From NCBI GenBank assembly GCA_903829015.1, contig CAIKOJ010000205.1, positions 1-34,967 of the forward strand: a DNA stretch of 34,967 nt. The letters run 5' to 3'. Source of the stretch: an uncultured Bacteroidota bacterium (GTDB lineage: Bacteria > Bacteroidota > Bacteroidia > Chitinophagales > Chitinophagaceae). This document shows positions 27,846 to 34,913 of this stretch, in pieces. A model generated the notes under the pieces. That model ran no database searches and was not told the origin of the DNA. It saw only the letters and a list, made by a program, of their open reading frames with translations. How positions within the stretch are numbered: position 1 is the first letter of the stretch; each line of letters starts with the position of its first letter. Both the position numbers and the translations under genes were made by a program.

Positions 27846-28142
27846 ATGAAGAAAGCGCTATTTGTTGTTATTGCTTTAATAGTAGTTTTTGTAGCATGTA
27901 AAAAGAAAGTGCCTGATACCAGGTGTTACATTTGCAAACGGTACGGTTTAGTGTATGCGCCAATCTATATTCAATATAATGAACCCAGGAAACAATTGGC
28001 AACGGATACGGTGTGTAATTTGAATGACGGTACTTACCAGATTTACGTGAATTCACATACGCATCTTGATACGATTTACCACGGTACGCATAACGATACG
28101 ATCATTCTTGAACAGTTTTCTTCGATTTGCGAACCAATGTAA
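27846..28142 (+). CDS. Small predicted lipoprotein, first of a duplicated pair
   Basis: This 98-residue protein has a lipoprotein-type signal (MKKALF..., lipobox FVAC with the modified cysteine at residue 18, followed by three lysines). The mature part is only about 80 residues and contains CYICKRYG near its start. Its C-terminal segment, DT-x(6)-HNDTIILE-x(5)-C, is clearly related to the end of the next gene. I do not recognise the family. It lies directly downstream of the giant adhesin but behind its own candidate promoter (27708-27741). A role at the cell envelope follows only from the lipobox. No ribosome-binding site stands out, which is usual in this phylum. Confidence 0.75.
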   Translation: MKKALFVVIALIVVFVACKKKVPDTRCYICKRYGLVYAPIYIQYNEPRKQLATDTVCNLNDGTYQIYVNSHTHLDTIYHGTHNDTIILEQFSSICEPM

Positions 28143-28199
28143 TCGGTATTTAATTTATATCGTTTAAGAAAAAAAATAGTTAGAAATATTGATTCCTAT

Positions 28200-28490
28200 A
28201 TGAAAAACGCGCTGATACTACTTACTTCCATTATTTGCCTCAACTCTTGTCAGAAAAGTTCAACGAACCATACCAAGAATTATTTCTGTACCAGAAATGA
28301 TTCGGTATCTTCAAATATTCCTGTGTACAATAATGCTCATTACAAAACCAGTTCGGGAAATTACAACCAGTATTCTGAGGCTCAGTATTTGTTTTTGCTA
28401 AAAACAATGACTTACACAGATACTATGCTTTACAGGCACGATACGTTGGTTCTGGAACATTGGACCATTAACTGCAATGAAATAGACTAA
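28200..28490 (+). CDS. Small predicted lipoprotein, second of a duplicated pair
   Basis: This 96-residue protein has a lipoprotein signal (MKNALILL..., lipobox LNSC with cysteine 17). The last part, DTMLYRHDTLVLEHWTINC, aligns with the end of the preceding protein (shared DT, HDT/HNDT, LE and final C), so the two are probably tandem duplicates that have diverged strongly in the middle. It starts 57 bases after the first gene and is probably cotranscribed with it. A terminator follows at 28515-28549. The function is unknown, and no enzymatic motif is visible. Confidence 0.72.
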   Translation: MKNALILLTSIICLNSCQKSSTNHTKNYFCTRNDSVSSNIPVYNNAHYKTSSGNYNQYSEAQYLFLLKTMTYTDTMLYRHDTLVLEHWTINCNEID

Positions 28491-28514
28491 AACTGTTGTT
28501 TGATATACAATCTG

Positions 28515-28549
28515 AAACCTGCCTGGATCACCATCCTAGCAGGTTTTTT
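28515..28549 (+). terminator. Intrinsic terminator of the lipoprotein pair, overlapping the end of the opposing gene
   Basis: The stem AAACCTGC/GCAGGTTT (28515-28522 with 28539-28546) is continued, after a 2x2 internal loop, by GGAT/ATCC around a CACC loop. The T-run is at 28544-28549. The stop codon and last codons of the minus-strand response regulator lie inside the hairpin. Confidence 0.75.
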
Positions 28550-29265
28550 AATTTGGCCATTCCTGCTTTGCTTACAGTGACCTTAGCGCCGCAGTGTAGC
28601 AGTGCGATATGGCTGTCTTTTTCGTATGGTTCTATTCTCTTTAACTGAGTAACCGGAATCATGTACGATCTGTGAACCCTGACGAACTGTTGAGGATCCA
28701 GTGTGTTCTCGATATGAGATAGTGTACTTTTCTTTAGATAGCTGCCATCGTTAGTCACGATCTTAATATAGTCGTCATTGGCTTCTATATAGAAAATTTC
28801 TGTAGCTGGAATAATCCTGATGAGACCGCTATCCTTCACCACAATTCTATGCTGGTAGCCCTCATATACATTGGTTTCTAAAAGTTCGGTAACCTTAGGG
28901 CGTTCTTTATCCGGGGCATGTAGCAACCATTTTTGAACGGCTTTGTCAAACCGCTCTTTAACAATTGGTTTTAACAAATAGTCGACCGCATGGGATTCGA
29001 AAGCCTTCATTGCATATTCATCAAAAGCAGTGGTGAATATAACCGACGGAGGATTCTCTATCAATTCGAGCATTTCAAATCCATTCAACCGAGGCATTTG
29101 GATGTCAAGGAAAATAAGGTCGGGATGATGTTCCTGTATTGCTTTAAATCCTTCAAATCCGTCGCTGCATTCGGCCACAACAGTAATTTGTTTGAATGAT
29201 TCCAGCAGCGTTCTCACCAGTTGCCGTGCCAGCGGCTCATCATCGATCAGTATTACCTTGAACAT
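28528..29265 (-). CDS. LytTR family response regulator
   Basis: This 245-residue DNA-binding regulator is phosphorylated by the kinase encoded just upstream. The receiver domain is at about 3-120, with acidic residues in LIDDE, the phospho-acceptor aspartate 54 in FLDIQMP, a threonine in FTTAFDEYA and the conserved lysine in LLKP. A LytTR domain (about 140-245) has the typical FYIEANDDYIKI and FVRVHRSYMIP motifs. I place the start at ATG 29265 (MFKVILIDDEPLARQ). A longer reading frame opens at 29340, but its extra 25 residues lie inside the kinase gene and match no receiver sequence. The start overlaps the kinase gene by 26 bases, so translation is probably coupled. Targets are unknown, but the LiaF-like protein upstream suggests envelope stress. 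Confidence 0.93.
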   Translation of the reverse strand: MFKVILIDDEPLARQLVRTLLESFKQITVVAECSDGFEGFKAIQEHHPDLIFLDIQMPRLNGFEMLELIENPPSVIFTTAFDEYAMKAFESHAVDYLLKPIVKERFDKAVQKWLLHAPDKERPKVTELLETNVYEGYQHRIVVKDSGLIRIIPATEIFYIEANDDYIKIVTNDGSYLKKSTLSHIENTLDPQQFVRVHRSYMIPVTQLKRIEPYEKDSHIALLHCGAKVTVSKAGMAKLKNLLGW

Positions 29266-30292
29266 GTCTTTGAGGTATTTTGAGTGTAGTGTTGAATTGT
29301 CCATCAATGCTCGTTGTTGTGAGCAGGTCGGTGCGCGCATACATCAGATAGAGTCTACGGCGGATGCCTTCCAAACCAAAACCGGTACCTTTTGGTGGCT
29401 GCTGGTCGGCTGCATATGGGTTAGAGACTGTTATCACCAGCATGTTATTGTCTGATACGATACTGATACTAATGGCTACGGCACCTGTTTTGCCGTAGAG
29501 CCCGAACTTAATTGCATTTTCTAAAATGGGCTGTACTAGAAATGGCGGTAGTACCGCATTTTCATCGAAATTTTTCTCGAAAGTAACTACGAGCCTGTCG
29601 CCAAATCTTACAGATTCTATAGCCAGGTAAGATTGTATGTATTGAATTTCTTCGTTCACAGAAAGAACTGTTTCAGATTCGCGCTGCACCGAACTTCTCA
29701 AAAAATCAGAAAGCTTACCGATCATCTCCTGCGCTTTGGATGGGGAAATCATGATAAGCGCGTTGATCGAATTCAGGCTGTTGTATAAAAAATGTGGCTG
29801 CAGCTGCTGACGTAGCTTGAAGAGTTCTGCTTCCTTAAGTAAAACAGAAGCATCTGTTTGTTGCTGAAACCTGGAATCCGAAACAGCGATGTTCTTTCGA
29901 AGCGCTGCATTTGTTGCCGTCCATGTACACACCATCCAGATGAAAAGGAAGCGAATAGGAATGGAAGATTCGAGCCATTTTTTGTATTCGTCGTTATCTT
30001 TTACCACCCACCATTTAATAATTTCCCAGCCTGCGGTGGTGGCGATCATACTCAGGATTGCTGAGATTAAAATTGCGTAGGGATAGATTGCAGCAGTGGT
30101 TGGGTAGGCCCTGATAATGAGTACAATTAACCACGCACTCAGACTTATAATGAAGGTGCTGCACAACCCGTCTTCGATTGCCAGTAGCCAGCTCAAATGA
30201 CCGGCATGATGTAGTAGAAAGATATGGGTTGCCAGTGCGAGCAATATCAGCAACCAGACTTGCCAGTGAATATTTTTTCTTAGAGTGAACAA
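29240..30292 (-). CDS. LytTR-type sensor histidine kinase (His_kinase family), TTG start
   Basis: This 350-residue membrane kinase has about four N-terminal transmembrane helices (roughly 12-30, 43-62, 67-88 and 112-130). A short coiled segment leads to a PF06580 kinase core with the phosphorylated histidine 167 in QLQPHFLYNSLNSI. The ATPase domain has the N-box LENAIKF (asparagine 259) and the G-box GTGFGLEGIRRRL (302-314). No extracytoplasmic sensor domain is visible, so the signal is probably sensed in the membrane. The start must be non-ATG: the only initiator after the in-frame upstream stop and before the first transmembrane helix is TTG at 30292. A TACTTTTG box ends 8 bases upstream. 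The partner response regulator overlaps the 3' end. Confidence 0.92.
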   Translation of the reverse strand: MFTLRKNIHWQVWLLILLALATHIFLLHHAGHLSWLLAIEDGLCSTFIISLSAWLIVLIIRAYPTTAAIYPYAILISAILSMIATTAGWEIIKWWVVKDNDEYKKWLESSIPIRFLFIWMVCTWTATNAALRKNIAVSDSRFQQQTDASVLLKEAELFKLRQQLQPHFLYNSLNSINALIMISPSKAQEMIGKLSDFLRSSVQRESETVLSVNEEIQYIQSYLAIESVRFGDRLVVTFEKNFDENAVLPPFLVQPILENAIKFGLYGKTGAVAISISIVSDNNMLVITVSNPYAADQQPPKGTGFGLEGIRRRLYLMYARTDLLTTTSIDGQFNTTLKIPQRHVQGNTDR

Positions 30293-30300
30293 TATGAGGT

Positions 30301-30308
30301 CAAAAGTA
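30301..30308 (-). promoter_or_regulatory. Candidate -7 box for the kinase-regulator pair (TACTTTTG)
   Basis: On the minus strand this is an exact TAnnTTTG match. It lies 8 bases before the TTG start of the kinase, so the mRNA would be leaderless or nearly so. No clear TTG -33 element is seen. The same TACTTTTG octamer occurs before two other genes in the window (31547-31554 and 31796-31803). Confidence 0.45.
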
Positions 30309-30437
30309 AAAAATCAGTACCTAAATGTACTACGAAGCTATGTTTAATATCTGAAGGTGGGACTAATTGCTGAGGTAGGTAGATGAAAATACAATAAGAG
30401 AATGAACTCTAGCGCACAATTGCCGGTAATGGCAAAA

Positions 30438-30740
30438 CTAGCTGGCGTTGAGCCAAAGCGGAGCCGGTAATATCTCTGCTTCCCGAACCATTGAAAACAG
30501 TAATCCACCGTTTTTCAATTCAACCGGCTGCAGATCCTTTACGGCTAGCATCCGCCAGCACATCTTTCGGCCCTGCCTGTCAACAAACGTTGATTCTTCC
30601 TTGCCGCCGGCATCTCTGGCTTCAGCAAGAGCATCCTCAACGTTATTTGCATAAACAAGCCTCCATTGTTCTTCATATTGGTCGGTCGGCTGGCCCTCAC
30701 ATTCTATACGGTATATGATCTGTGCAGTAAAAGCTTTCAT
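30438..30740 (-). CDS. Small DUF4288-like protein
   Basis: This 100-residue soluble protein has no signal peptide or membrane segment. The pattern QIIYRIECEG...YEEQWRLVYANNVEDALAEARDAG...WRMLAVKDLQPVE resembles DUF4288 proteins: an N-terminal strand, the YEE-x-W motif, a helix with EDALAEA, then a WxxxxVxDLxxV strand. The function of that family is unknown. It lies 38 bases after the LiaF-like gene on the same strand and 145 bases before the kinase, and is probably cotranscribed with the LiaF-like gene. The assignment is from memory of the family pattern and is moderately sure; the ORF itself looks real. Confidence 0.7.
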   Translation of the reverse strand: MKAFTAQIIYRIECEGQPTDQYEEQWRLVYANNVEDALAEARDAGGKEESTFVDRQGRKMCWRMLAVKDLQPVELKNGGLLFSMVREAEILPAPLWLNAS

Positions 30741-30778
30741 AGACGCTCAGTTTTTTATATGCTCCCTAAAGTTGTTGA

Positions 30779-31528
30779 TTAATATGATTTGATTTCGACA
30801 CTGCCAAAAGAACAACTGCCTCTAAGTATCAGTATTTTTCTGGTTTCATTCGACATATTTGATTGTACACTCCTTTCATCTTCCACATTCCCAAACGAGG
30901 AACTGATCTCATTTTTTACATCCCAGTTTGATGGGACTATTAATTCTACACCACCAAACGCAACACGGCAATCTAATACTATTGATGGAGCAGTGAAATC
31001 GGCCTGAGTCATATTGATCTCGCAACCGGCAAATGTTACAGCCACCGATCCGCCCTGAAAGTCGCGGGAAGTAATAACTTCTTTTTTACCTCCAAACGTT
31101 ACATCCACATTCAAAGTGCTGTCTGAATTGATGTGAGATGAAATATTGTTAAGTGGGGGATTGCAAACCTTTTTACGTGGCCTGAGTGCTATTGCCAGCC
31201 CGATAATGAATATAGCAGCGGGCCATGCATAGTCTCTTGATGGTCTGCCAAAGATCATGAACTGAGGGGTGAAATTGGCTATGCCGATGAGAATGAGTAT
31301 CCACCAGGCATTATTCCTGAAGCCATTCTTAATGCCGATCATAATACCCATTACTATAAGGATGGCGGGCCAGGAAAATGCAAGATCAATGCAGGGAAGT
31401 ACATGCATGGTAGTAAGCATGAGTATGAGGCCTACAAGTGCAATGGTAATACCAAAGAAAACCCGACTTCTATGTCGTTGTTCCTGATATTGTTTGTAAT
31501 CTCCGCGATAAAAATGTCTGTCTCGCAT
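30779..31528 (-). CDS. LiaF-like membrane protein (LiaI/LiaF transmembrane plus C-terminal beta domain)
   Basis: This 249-residue protein has a charged cytoplasmic N-terminus and four transmembrane helices (about 24-45, 49-66, 73-92 and 100-116). It ends in a C-terminal beta-rich domain (about 130-249) of the LiaF/cell-wall-active antibiotic response type. Repeated VTFGG, VTFAG, VAFGGVEL and SFGSVEI segments are typical of its strands. In Firmicutes LiaF inhibits the LiaS kinase and responds to cell-wall stress. Here it heads a minus-strand group with a DUF4288-like gene and a LytTR kinase/regulator, so a sensing or modulating role for that kinase is a reasonable inference. ATG 31528 lies 18 bases from a TACTTTTG box. 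It is divergent from the outer-membrane protein at 31822. Confidence 0.85.
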   Translation of the reverse strand: MRDRHFYRGDYKQYQEQRHRSRVFFGITIALVGLILMLTTMHVLPCIDLAFSWPAILIVMGIMIGIKNGFRNNAWWILILIGIANFTPQFMIFGRPSRDYAWPAAIFIIGLAIALRPRKKVCNPPLNNISSHINSDSTLNVDVTFGGKKEVITSRDFQGGSVAVTFAGCEINMTQADFTAPSIVLDCRVAFGGVELIVPSNWDVKNEISSSFGNVEDERSVQSNMSNETRKILILRGSCSFGSVEIKSY

Positions 31529-31546
31529 AAATTTTTAATTGTCAGT

Positions 31547-31554
31547 CAAAAGTA
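31547..31554 (-). promoter_or_regulatory. Candidate -7 box for the LiaF-like gene (TACTTTTG)
   Basis: This is an exact TAnnTTTG match on the minus strand, 18 bases before the ATG at 31528, which predicts a leader of only about 12 bases. No good -33 TTG was found at the expected distance. Confidence 0.45.
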
Positions 31555-31773
31555 GAAGCATAAATACCCATTAGAAAATGTTATTAGGCAAGGAATCGGG
31601 GAATGTCGGTGAATGGGGGTTTATTGTCGGTGAAGCAAAATGACAGTTGGTAAGGGAAGTGAGACCTTGTTAGTGGTAAAAGTCAAAAAAACAGGTTTTT
31701 GGGGGTCTAGATGATCTGTGATATTCAAGGTGGGTAATGAGTTATCGATAATGCGCGATACTGATATTTGTCA

Positions 31774-31803
31774 TTTGATTCGATTGTATTTTCTCTACTT
31801 TTG
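31774..31803 (+). promoter_or_regulatory. Candidate Bacteroidota promoter for the outer-membrane protein gene
   Basis: TTTG (31774-31777), an 18-base spacer, then TACTTTTG (31796-31803), an exact match to the -7 consensus. The ATG lies 18 bases further on. This is the best -33/-7 pair in the window, and it is divergent from the LiaF-like gene. Confidence 0.6.
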
Positions 31804-31821
31804 CACCCAAATTAAAAGCGT

Positions 31822-32700
31822 ATGCAGTCATTTTCTATTAGGGGTATTTTCATGTTCCTGTTTTTGGGGCTTTTTTTAAGTTTATCGGTGTCGGGTAAGG
31901 AAGGTCATAAACCCAAAAAGAAGAGAACCGGTTCTATTTACTTTAGCTGGGGTTACAATCAGGAATGGTACACTAACTCTACGATAGAAGTACAGCAAAA
32001 CGCTATTGGTAATTATTATAAACTAACAAAGGTTGAAGGCCATGACCATAAGGGCTGGGATGAAGATGGCGGTATTTTTCATAAGGCACTTACCATCCCG
32101 CAGTACAATTACCGGTTGGGTTATTATTTCAACGAGAGGCAGGATATAGGCATAGAGATCAATTTTGACCATACTAAATACATTGTTACAGATGGGCAAA
32201 CTGTGCATTTAAAAGGTACCTACCATGGTAGACCCACAGACACTAATATGGTTTTCTCTGAAGCTACGGGGTCTTATTACTACCTGAACAATGGTGCAAA
32301 CTTCCTGCTGATAAATCTGGTGAAAAGGCGTGGACTTTATCAGTCTCACAGCAACAATCTGCGTGTAGATTTCAACGGCAAAATTGGTATTGGTCCGGTA
32401 ATACCTCACGTGGAAAATAGCTTCTTTGGGCTGGCTAACGAACCGCATTTTCAGATTGGAGGCTGGAATGCAGGGGTAGAAACAGCATTGCGCGCTACCT
32501 TTATGAAGTATGCATTTTTGGAGTTTTCTCAGAAATTTGACTACGCCAGGTACAGTGGGCTTAGAATTTATAATGGAACTGCAAGGCAGGCATTTGCTAC
32601 CTATGAGCTGGTGATGAGCATTGGTTTTATTATACCTACCACCAGTCATAATCCCATGTTCGCTAAGCCAATAAAACTGATTGAGGAAGAGCAGGAATAG
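31822..32700 (+). CDS. Predicted outer-membrane beta-barrel protein of unknown function
   Basis: This 292-residue protein has a signal peptide (1 to about 25, ending SVSG) followed by a lysine-rich stretch. Alternating amphipathic strands rich in Y, F and G follow (for example YFSWGYNQEW, YRLGYYF, IGIEINFDHT, GWNAGVETALRATF, YELVMSIGFII), as in small outer-membrane barrels. No enzymatic motif is visible. The C-terminus does not end in the usual aromatic residue but has a short acidic tail (EEEQE), which suggests the barrel ends before it. It lies 96 bases upstream of the C25-like T9SS substrate, which has its own candidate promoter, so a functional link is possible but not shown. No ribosome-binding site stands out. 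Confidence 0.78.
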   Translation: MQSFSIRGIFMFLFLGLFLSLSVSGKEGHKPKKKRTGSIYFSWGYNQEWYTNSTIEVQQNAIGNYYKLTKVEGHDHKGWDEDGGIFHKALTIPQYNYRLGYYFNERQDIGIEINFDHTKYIVTDGQTVHLKGTYHGRPTDTNMVFSEATGSYYYLNNGANFLLINLVKRRGLYQSHSNNLRVDFNGKIGIGPVIPHVENSFFGLANEPHFQIGGWNAGVETALRATFMKYAFLEFSQKFDYARYSGLRIYNGTARQAFATYELVMSIGFIIPTTSHNPMFAKPIKLIEEEQE

Positions 32701-32770
32701 CAGAGTAGGGTTTTTATTTTACTGGCAAATAGTTCGGGTTTTCAGGGTTATTTTTCCATTAAGTATCAGT

Positions 32771-32778
32771 TATATTTG
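32771..32778 (+). promoter_or_regulatory. Candidate -7 box for the C25-like protein gene (TATATTTG)
   Basis: This is an exact TAnnTTTG match 18 bases before the ATG at 32797, the same spacing seen for the neighbouring genes. No TTG -33 element is seen at the expected distance. Confidence 0.35.
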
Positions 32779-32796
32779 TTATCTTAGCAAAAATAA

Positions 32797-34782
32797 ATGA
32801 TAGATATGCGGTCAATTTTCCTTTTCCTTTCCCTGTTGTTAATGGGAAGTATGGCTTCTGCGCAGGTCACAGAAGATGTAGCAGTAGAGTTAAGTGCTAC
32901 TACTCAGGTGTCTCCACCTCAGATCACCTTGAAATGGAAGCGCATCTTGTATGATACACCAACGTACCAGATTTGGAAAAAGGCAAAAAATGCGACCACG
33001 TTTAGTGGGCCGCTTGCTACATTGCCGATGACAGACAGTGTTTATGTTGACAACGCTGTTATTGTTGATTCTGCCTATGAATATTTTGTAAAAGCTGTTG
33101 GCCCTTCAATAACTTCTGCGGGAGTTATTTATGCAGGTATTAAAGCCCCGGCAATTCATTGGAGGGGAATAATGATTTTGATTGTTGACAGTACATTTAC
33201 AGTGCCTTGCGAGGCAAAGATCCAACGTTTTATGGACGACCTGAGCGGGGATGGTTGGCAGATCATCAGGCATGATTTTTCTCGTTCCGCTACCGATGTT
33301 ACTATTAAGGCTGTAATTGCTGCCGATTATGCTGCACACGCCAACGTGAAGTCGGTTATGTTGTTAGGTCATGTTGCAGTTCCTTACTCCGGCGATAATA
33401 ATCCGGACGGGCATCCCGATCATCTGGGCGCATGGCCTTCAGATGTTTTTTATGCAAGTATCGCTGGTCCTTGGTCTGATGCAACAGTATCTGATCCTAG
33501 TTCAAGTTATCCTGCAAATCAGAATATAATTGGTGACGGAAAGTATGATCAAACATTGATACCATCAACTGCAGAATTACAGGTAAGCCGCATCGATTTT
33601 GCCAATATGCCTGCTTTCCCATCTACCGAAGTTCAGATGATGGACCGGTATCTGGATAAAGACCACGTTTACAAAATGGATTCAATGTTGGTTTTGCATA
33701 AAGCATTGATCAGCGATAACTTTGGTTATTTTAGTGGTGAGGCATTTGCCGGAAATGGATGGAGGAATTTCCCAACACTTGTTGGAAAAGATAGCATCCA
33801 GTCGTTGCCATTTATCTCTACATTGGCTACATCAGCCTACCAGTGGGCTTACGGTTGCGGCGGCGGGTCATTCACCAGCGCAGGTGGAATAGGAACTACT
33901 GCAAATTTTGCCAGTAACCCTGTTAATGGCATCTTTACAATGTTGTTTGGTAGCTATTTCGGCGACTGGAATGTGCAGAACAATTTTCTGAGAGCACCAT
34001 TGTGTTCTAATCCACCGGCATTAACTAACTGCTGGGCTGGCCGACCACATTGGTTCTTTCACCACATGGCCCTTGGAGAAAACATAGGCTATTCGGCAAA
34101 CATCTCGCAGAATAATTCAAGCACTTATCCGCTGTACCCAAACAATGGTGCTAATTGCGTACACTCAGGTCTGATGGGAGATCTGTCGTTAAGAACTGAC
34201 TATGTAAAACCTGTATTAAATGTTACTGCTACAAACATATCTACAGGAGGTGCTCTTATCAATTGGACGCCTTCTCCCGGAACCGGTGTTATTGGCTATT
34301 ATGTTTATCGCGCAGATAGTGCTTACGGATACTATACAAGGCTGAATGCAACTATGCTTGCAGGAACTACATACAGCGATCTTACACCATCACTCGGATT
34401 GAAATATTACATGGTGCGCCCTGTGAAATTACAATCAACTCCATCGGGCGGATATTACAATCTGGGCGTAGGAGCAGTAGATACATTAACTGTAACATCA
34501 TCGCTACTTGAGGTTGTAGCAGTACAGCCATCGGTGAATATTACGTTGTTTCCTAACCCGGCACAAAACAGTTTGAATGTGACCATAAATACCGACAACG
34601 CATGTGTGGCTACCATGTACGTGGTTAATGCTCAGGGACAGGTTTTTGATATGGTAACCAAGCAGATGAAAGTTGGTAATAACCAATACGCGTTGAACGT
34701 TTCTGATTTGGCTGCCGGTATTTATCAAATGGTTGTAAATACAGGCAATACGCGTGTTGTGAAAGAATGGGTAAAGCTATAA
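32797..34782 (+). CDS. T9SS type A substrate with a C25 (gingipain-like) domain that appears to lack the catalytic dyad
   Basis: This 661-residue secreted protein has a signal peptide (ending SMASAQ, about residue 23) and a fibronectin-III-like domain (about 25-115). The central domain (about 120-467) shares the layout of peptidase C25/caspase-fold proteins: VKSVMLLGHVAVPYSG, LGAWPSDVFY, a conserved ELQVSRIDF strand, and a closing MGDLSLR (460-466) like the LGDPSLR ending of that family. A second FN3 domain (about 471-550) and a type A sorting tail (FPNPAQNSLNV...GIYQMVV...KEWVKL) follow. Where C25 enzymes have GHG, this protein has YGCGGGS (cysteine 354). Where they have the nucleophile cysteine, it has FGSYFGDW (serine 386). 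It may be inactive or non-proteolytic. ATG 32806 is an alternative start that gives a more typical signal peptide. Confidence 0.82.
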   Translation: MIDMRSIFLFLSLLLMGSMASAQVTEDVAVELSATTQVSPPQITLKWKRILYDTPTYQIWKKAKNATTFSGPLATLPMTDSVYVDNAVIVDSAYEYFVKAVGPSITSAGVIYAGIKAPAIHWRGIMILIVDSTFTVPCEAKIQRFMDDLSGDGWQIIRHDFSRSATDVTIKAVIAADYAAHANVKSVMLLGHVAVPYSGDNNPDGHPDHLGAWPSDVFYASIAGPWSDATVSDPSSSYPANQNIIGDGKYDQTLIPSTAELQVSRIDFANMPAFPSTEVQMMDRYLDKDHVYKMDSMLVLHKALISDNFGYFSGEAFAGNGWRNFPTLVGKDSIQSLPFISTLATSAYQWAYGCGGGSFTSAGGIGTTANFASNPVNGIFTMLFGSYFGDWNVQNNFLRAPLCSNPPALTNCWAGRPHWFFHHMALGENIGYSANISQNNSSTYPLYPNNGANCVHSGLMGDLSLRTDYVKPVLNVTATNISTGGALINWTPSPGTGVIGYYVYRADSAYGYYTRLNATMLAGTTYSDLTPSLGLKYYMVRPVKLQSTPSGGYYNLGVGAVDTLTVTSSLLEVVAVQPSVNITLFPNPAQNSLNVTINTDNACVATMYVVNAQGQVFDMVTKQMKVGNNQYALNVSDLAAGIYQMVVNTGNTRVVKEWVKL

Positions 34783-34812
34783 AAGAGCGTATTAGTAAAT
34801 TCATATAAAAAT

Positions 34813-34832
34813 CCCCCGGCTTTTCCGGAGGG
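34813..34832 (-). terminator. GC-rich hairpin with a T-run on the minus strand
   Basis: Seven base pairs with one bulged A (34813-34819 with 34825-34832) enclose a CTTTT loop. The T-run (34807-34811 read on the minus strand) lies on the left, so as a terminator it would serve minus-strand transcription arriving from beyond the right edge. It could also simply be the 3' end structure of the upstream plus-strand gene. Confidence 0.35.
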
Positions 34833-34872
34833 CACTGAAAAAGTAACTTCTTTTCACGGGTGAATTTTTAAG

Positions 34873-34913
34873 GCGACCAAGTAAAACGATGAATTTTACT
34901 TGGTCGCTTTTTT
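34873..34913 (+). terminator. Strong intrinsic terminator after the C25-like protein gene
   Basis: A perfect 14-base inverted repeat (34873-34886 with 34894-34907) has a 7-base loop and is followed directly by six Ts (34908-34913). It begins 90 bases after the stop codon at 34782. Confidence 0.8.

Noticed and set aside
29266..29340. Longer N-terminus (25 extra residues) for the response regulator
   Set aside because: The extra residues are encoded inside the kinase gene and match no receiver-domain sequence. MFKVILIDDEP at 29265 is the canonical start.
31556..31770. Possible small gene in the gap between the LiaF-like and outer-membrane protein genes
   Set aside because: No open frame with a start and sensible composition was found. 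The segment is G/T-rich without recognisable structure and is probably only promoter spacing.
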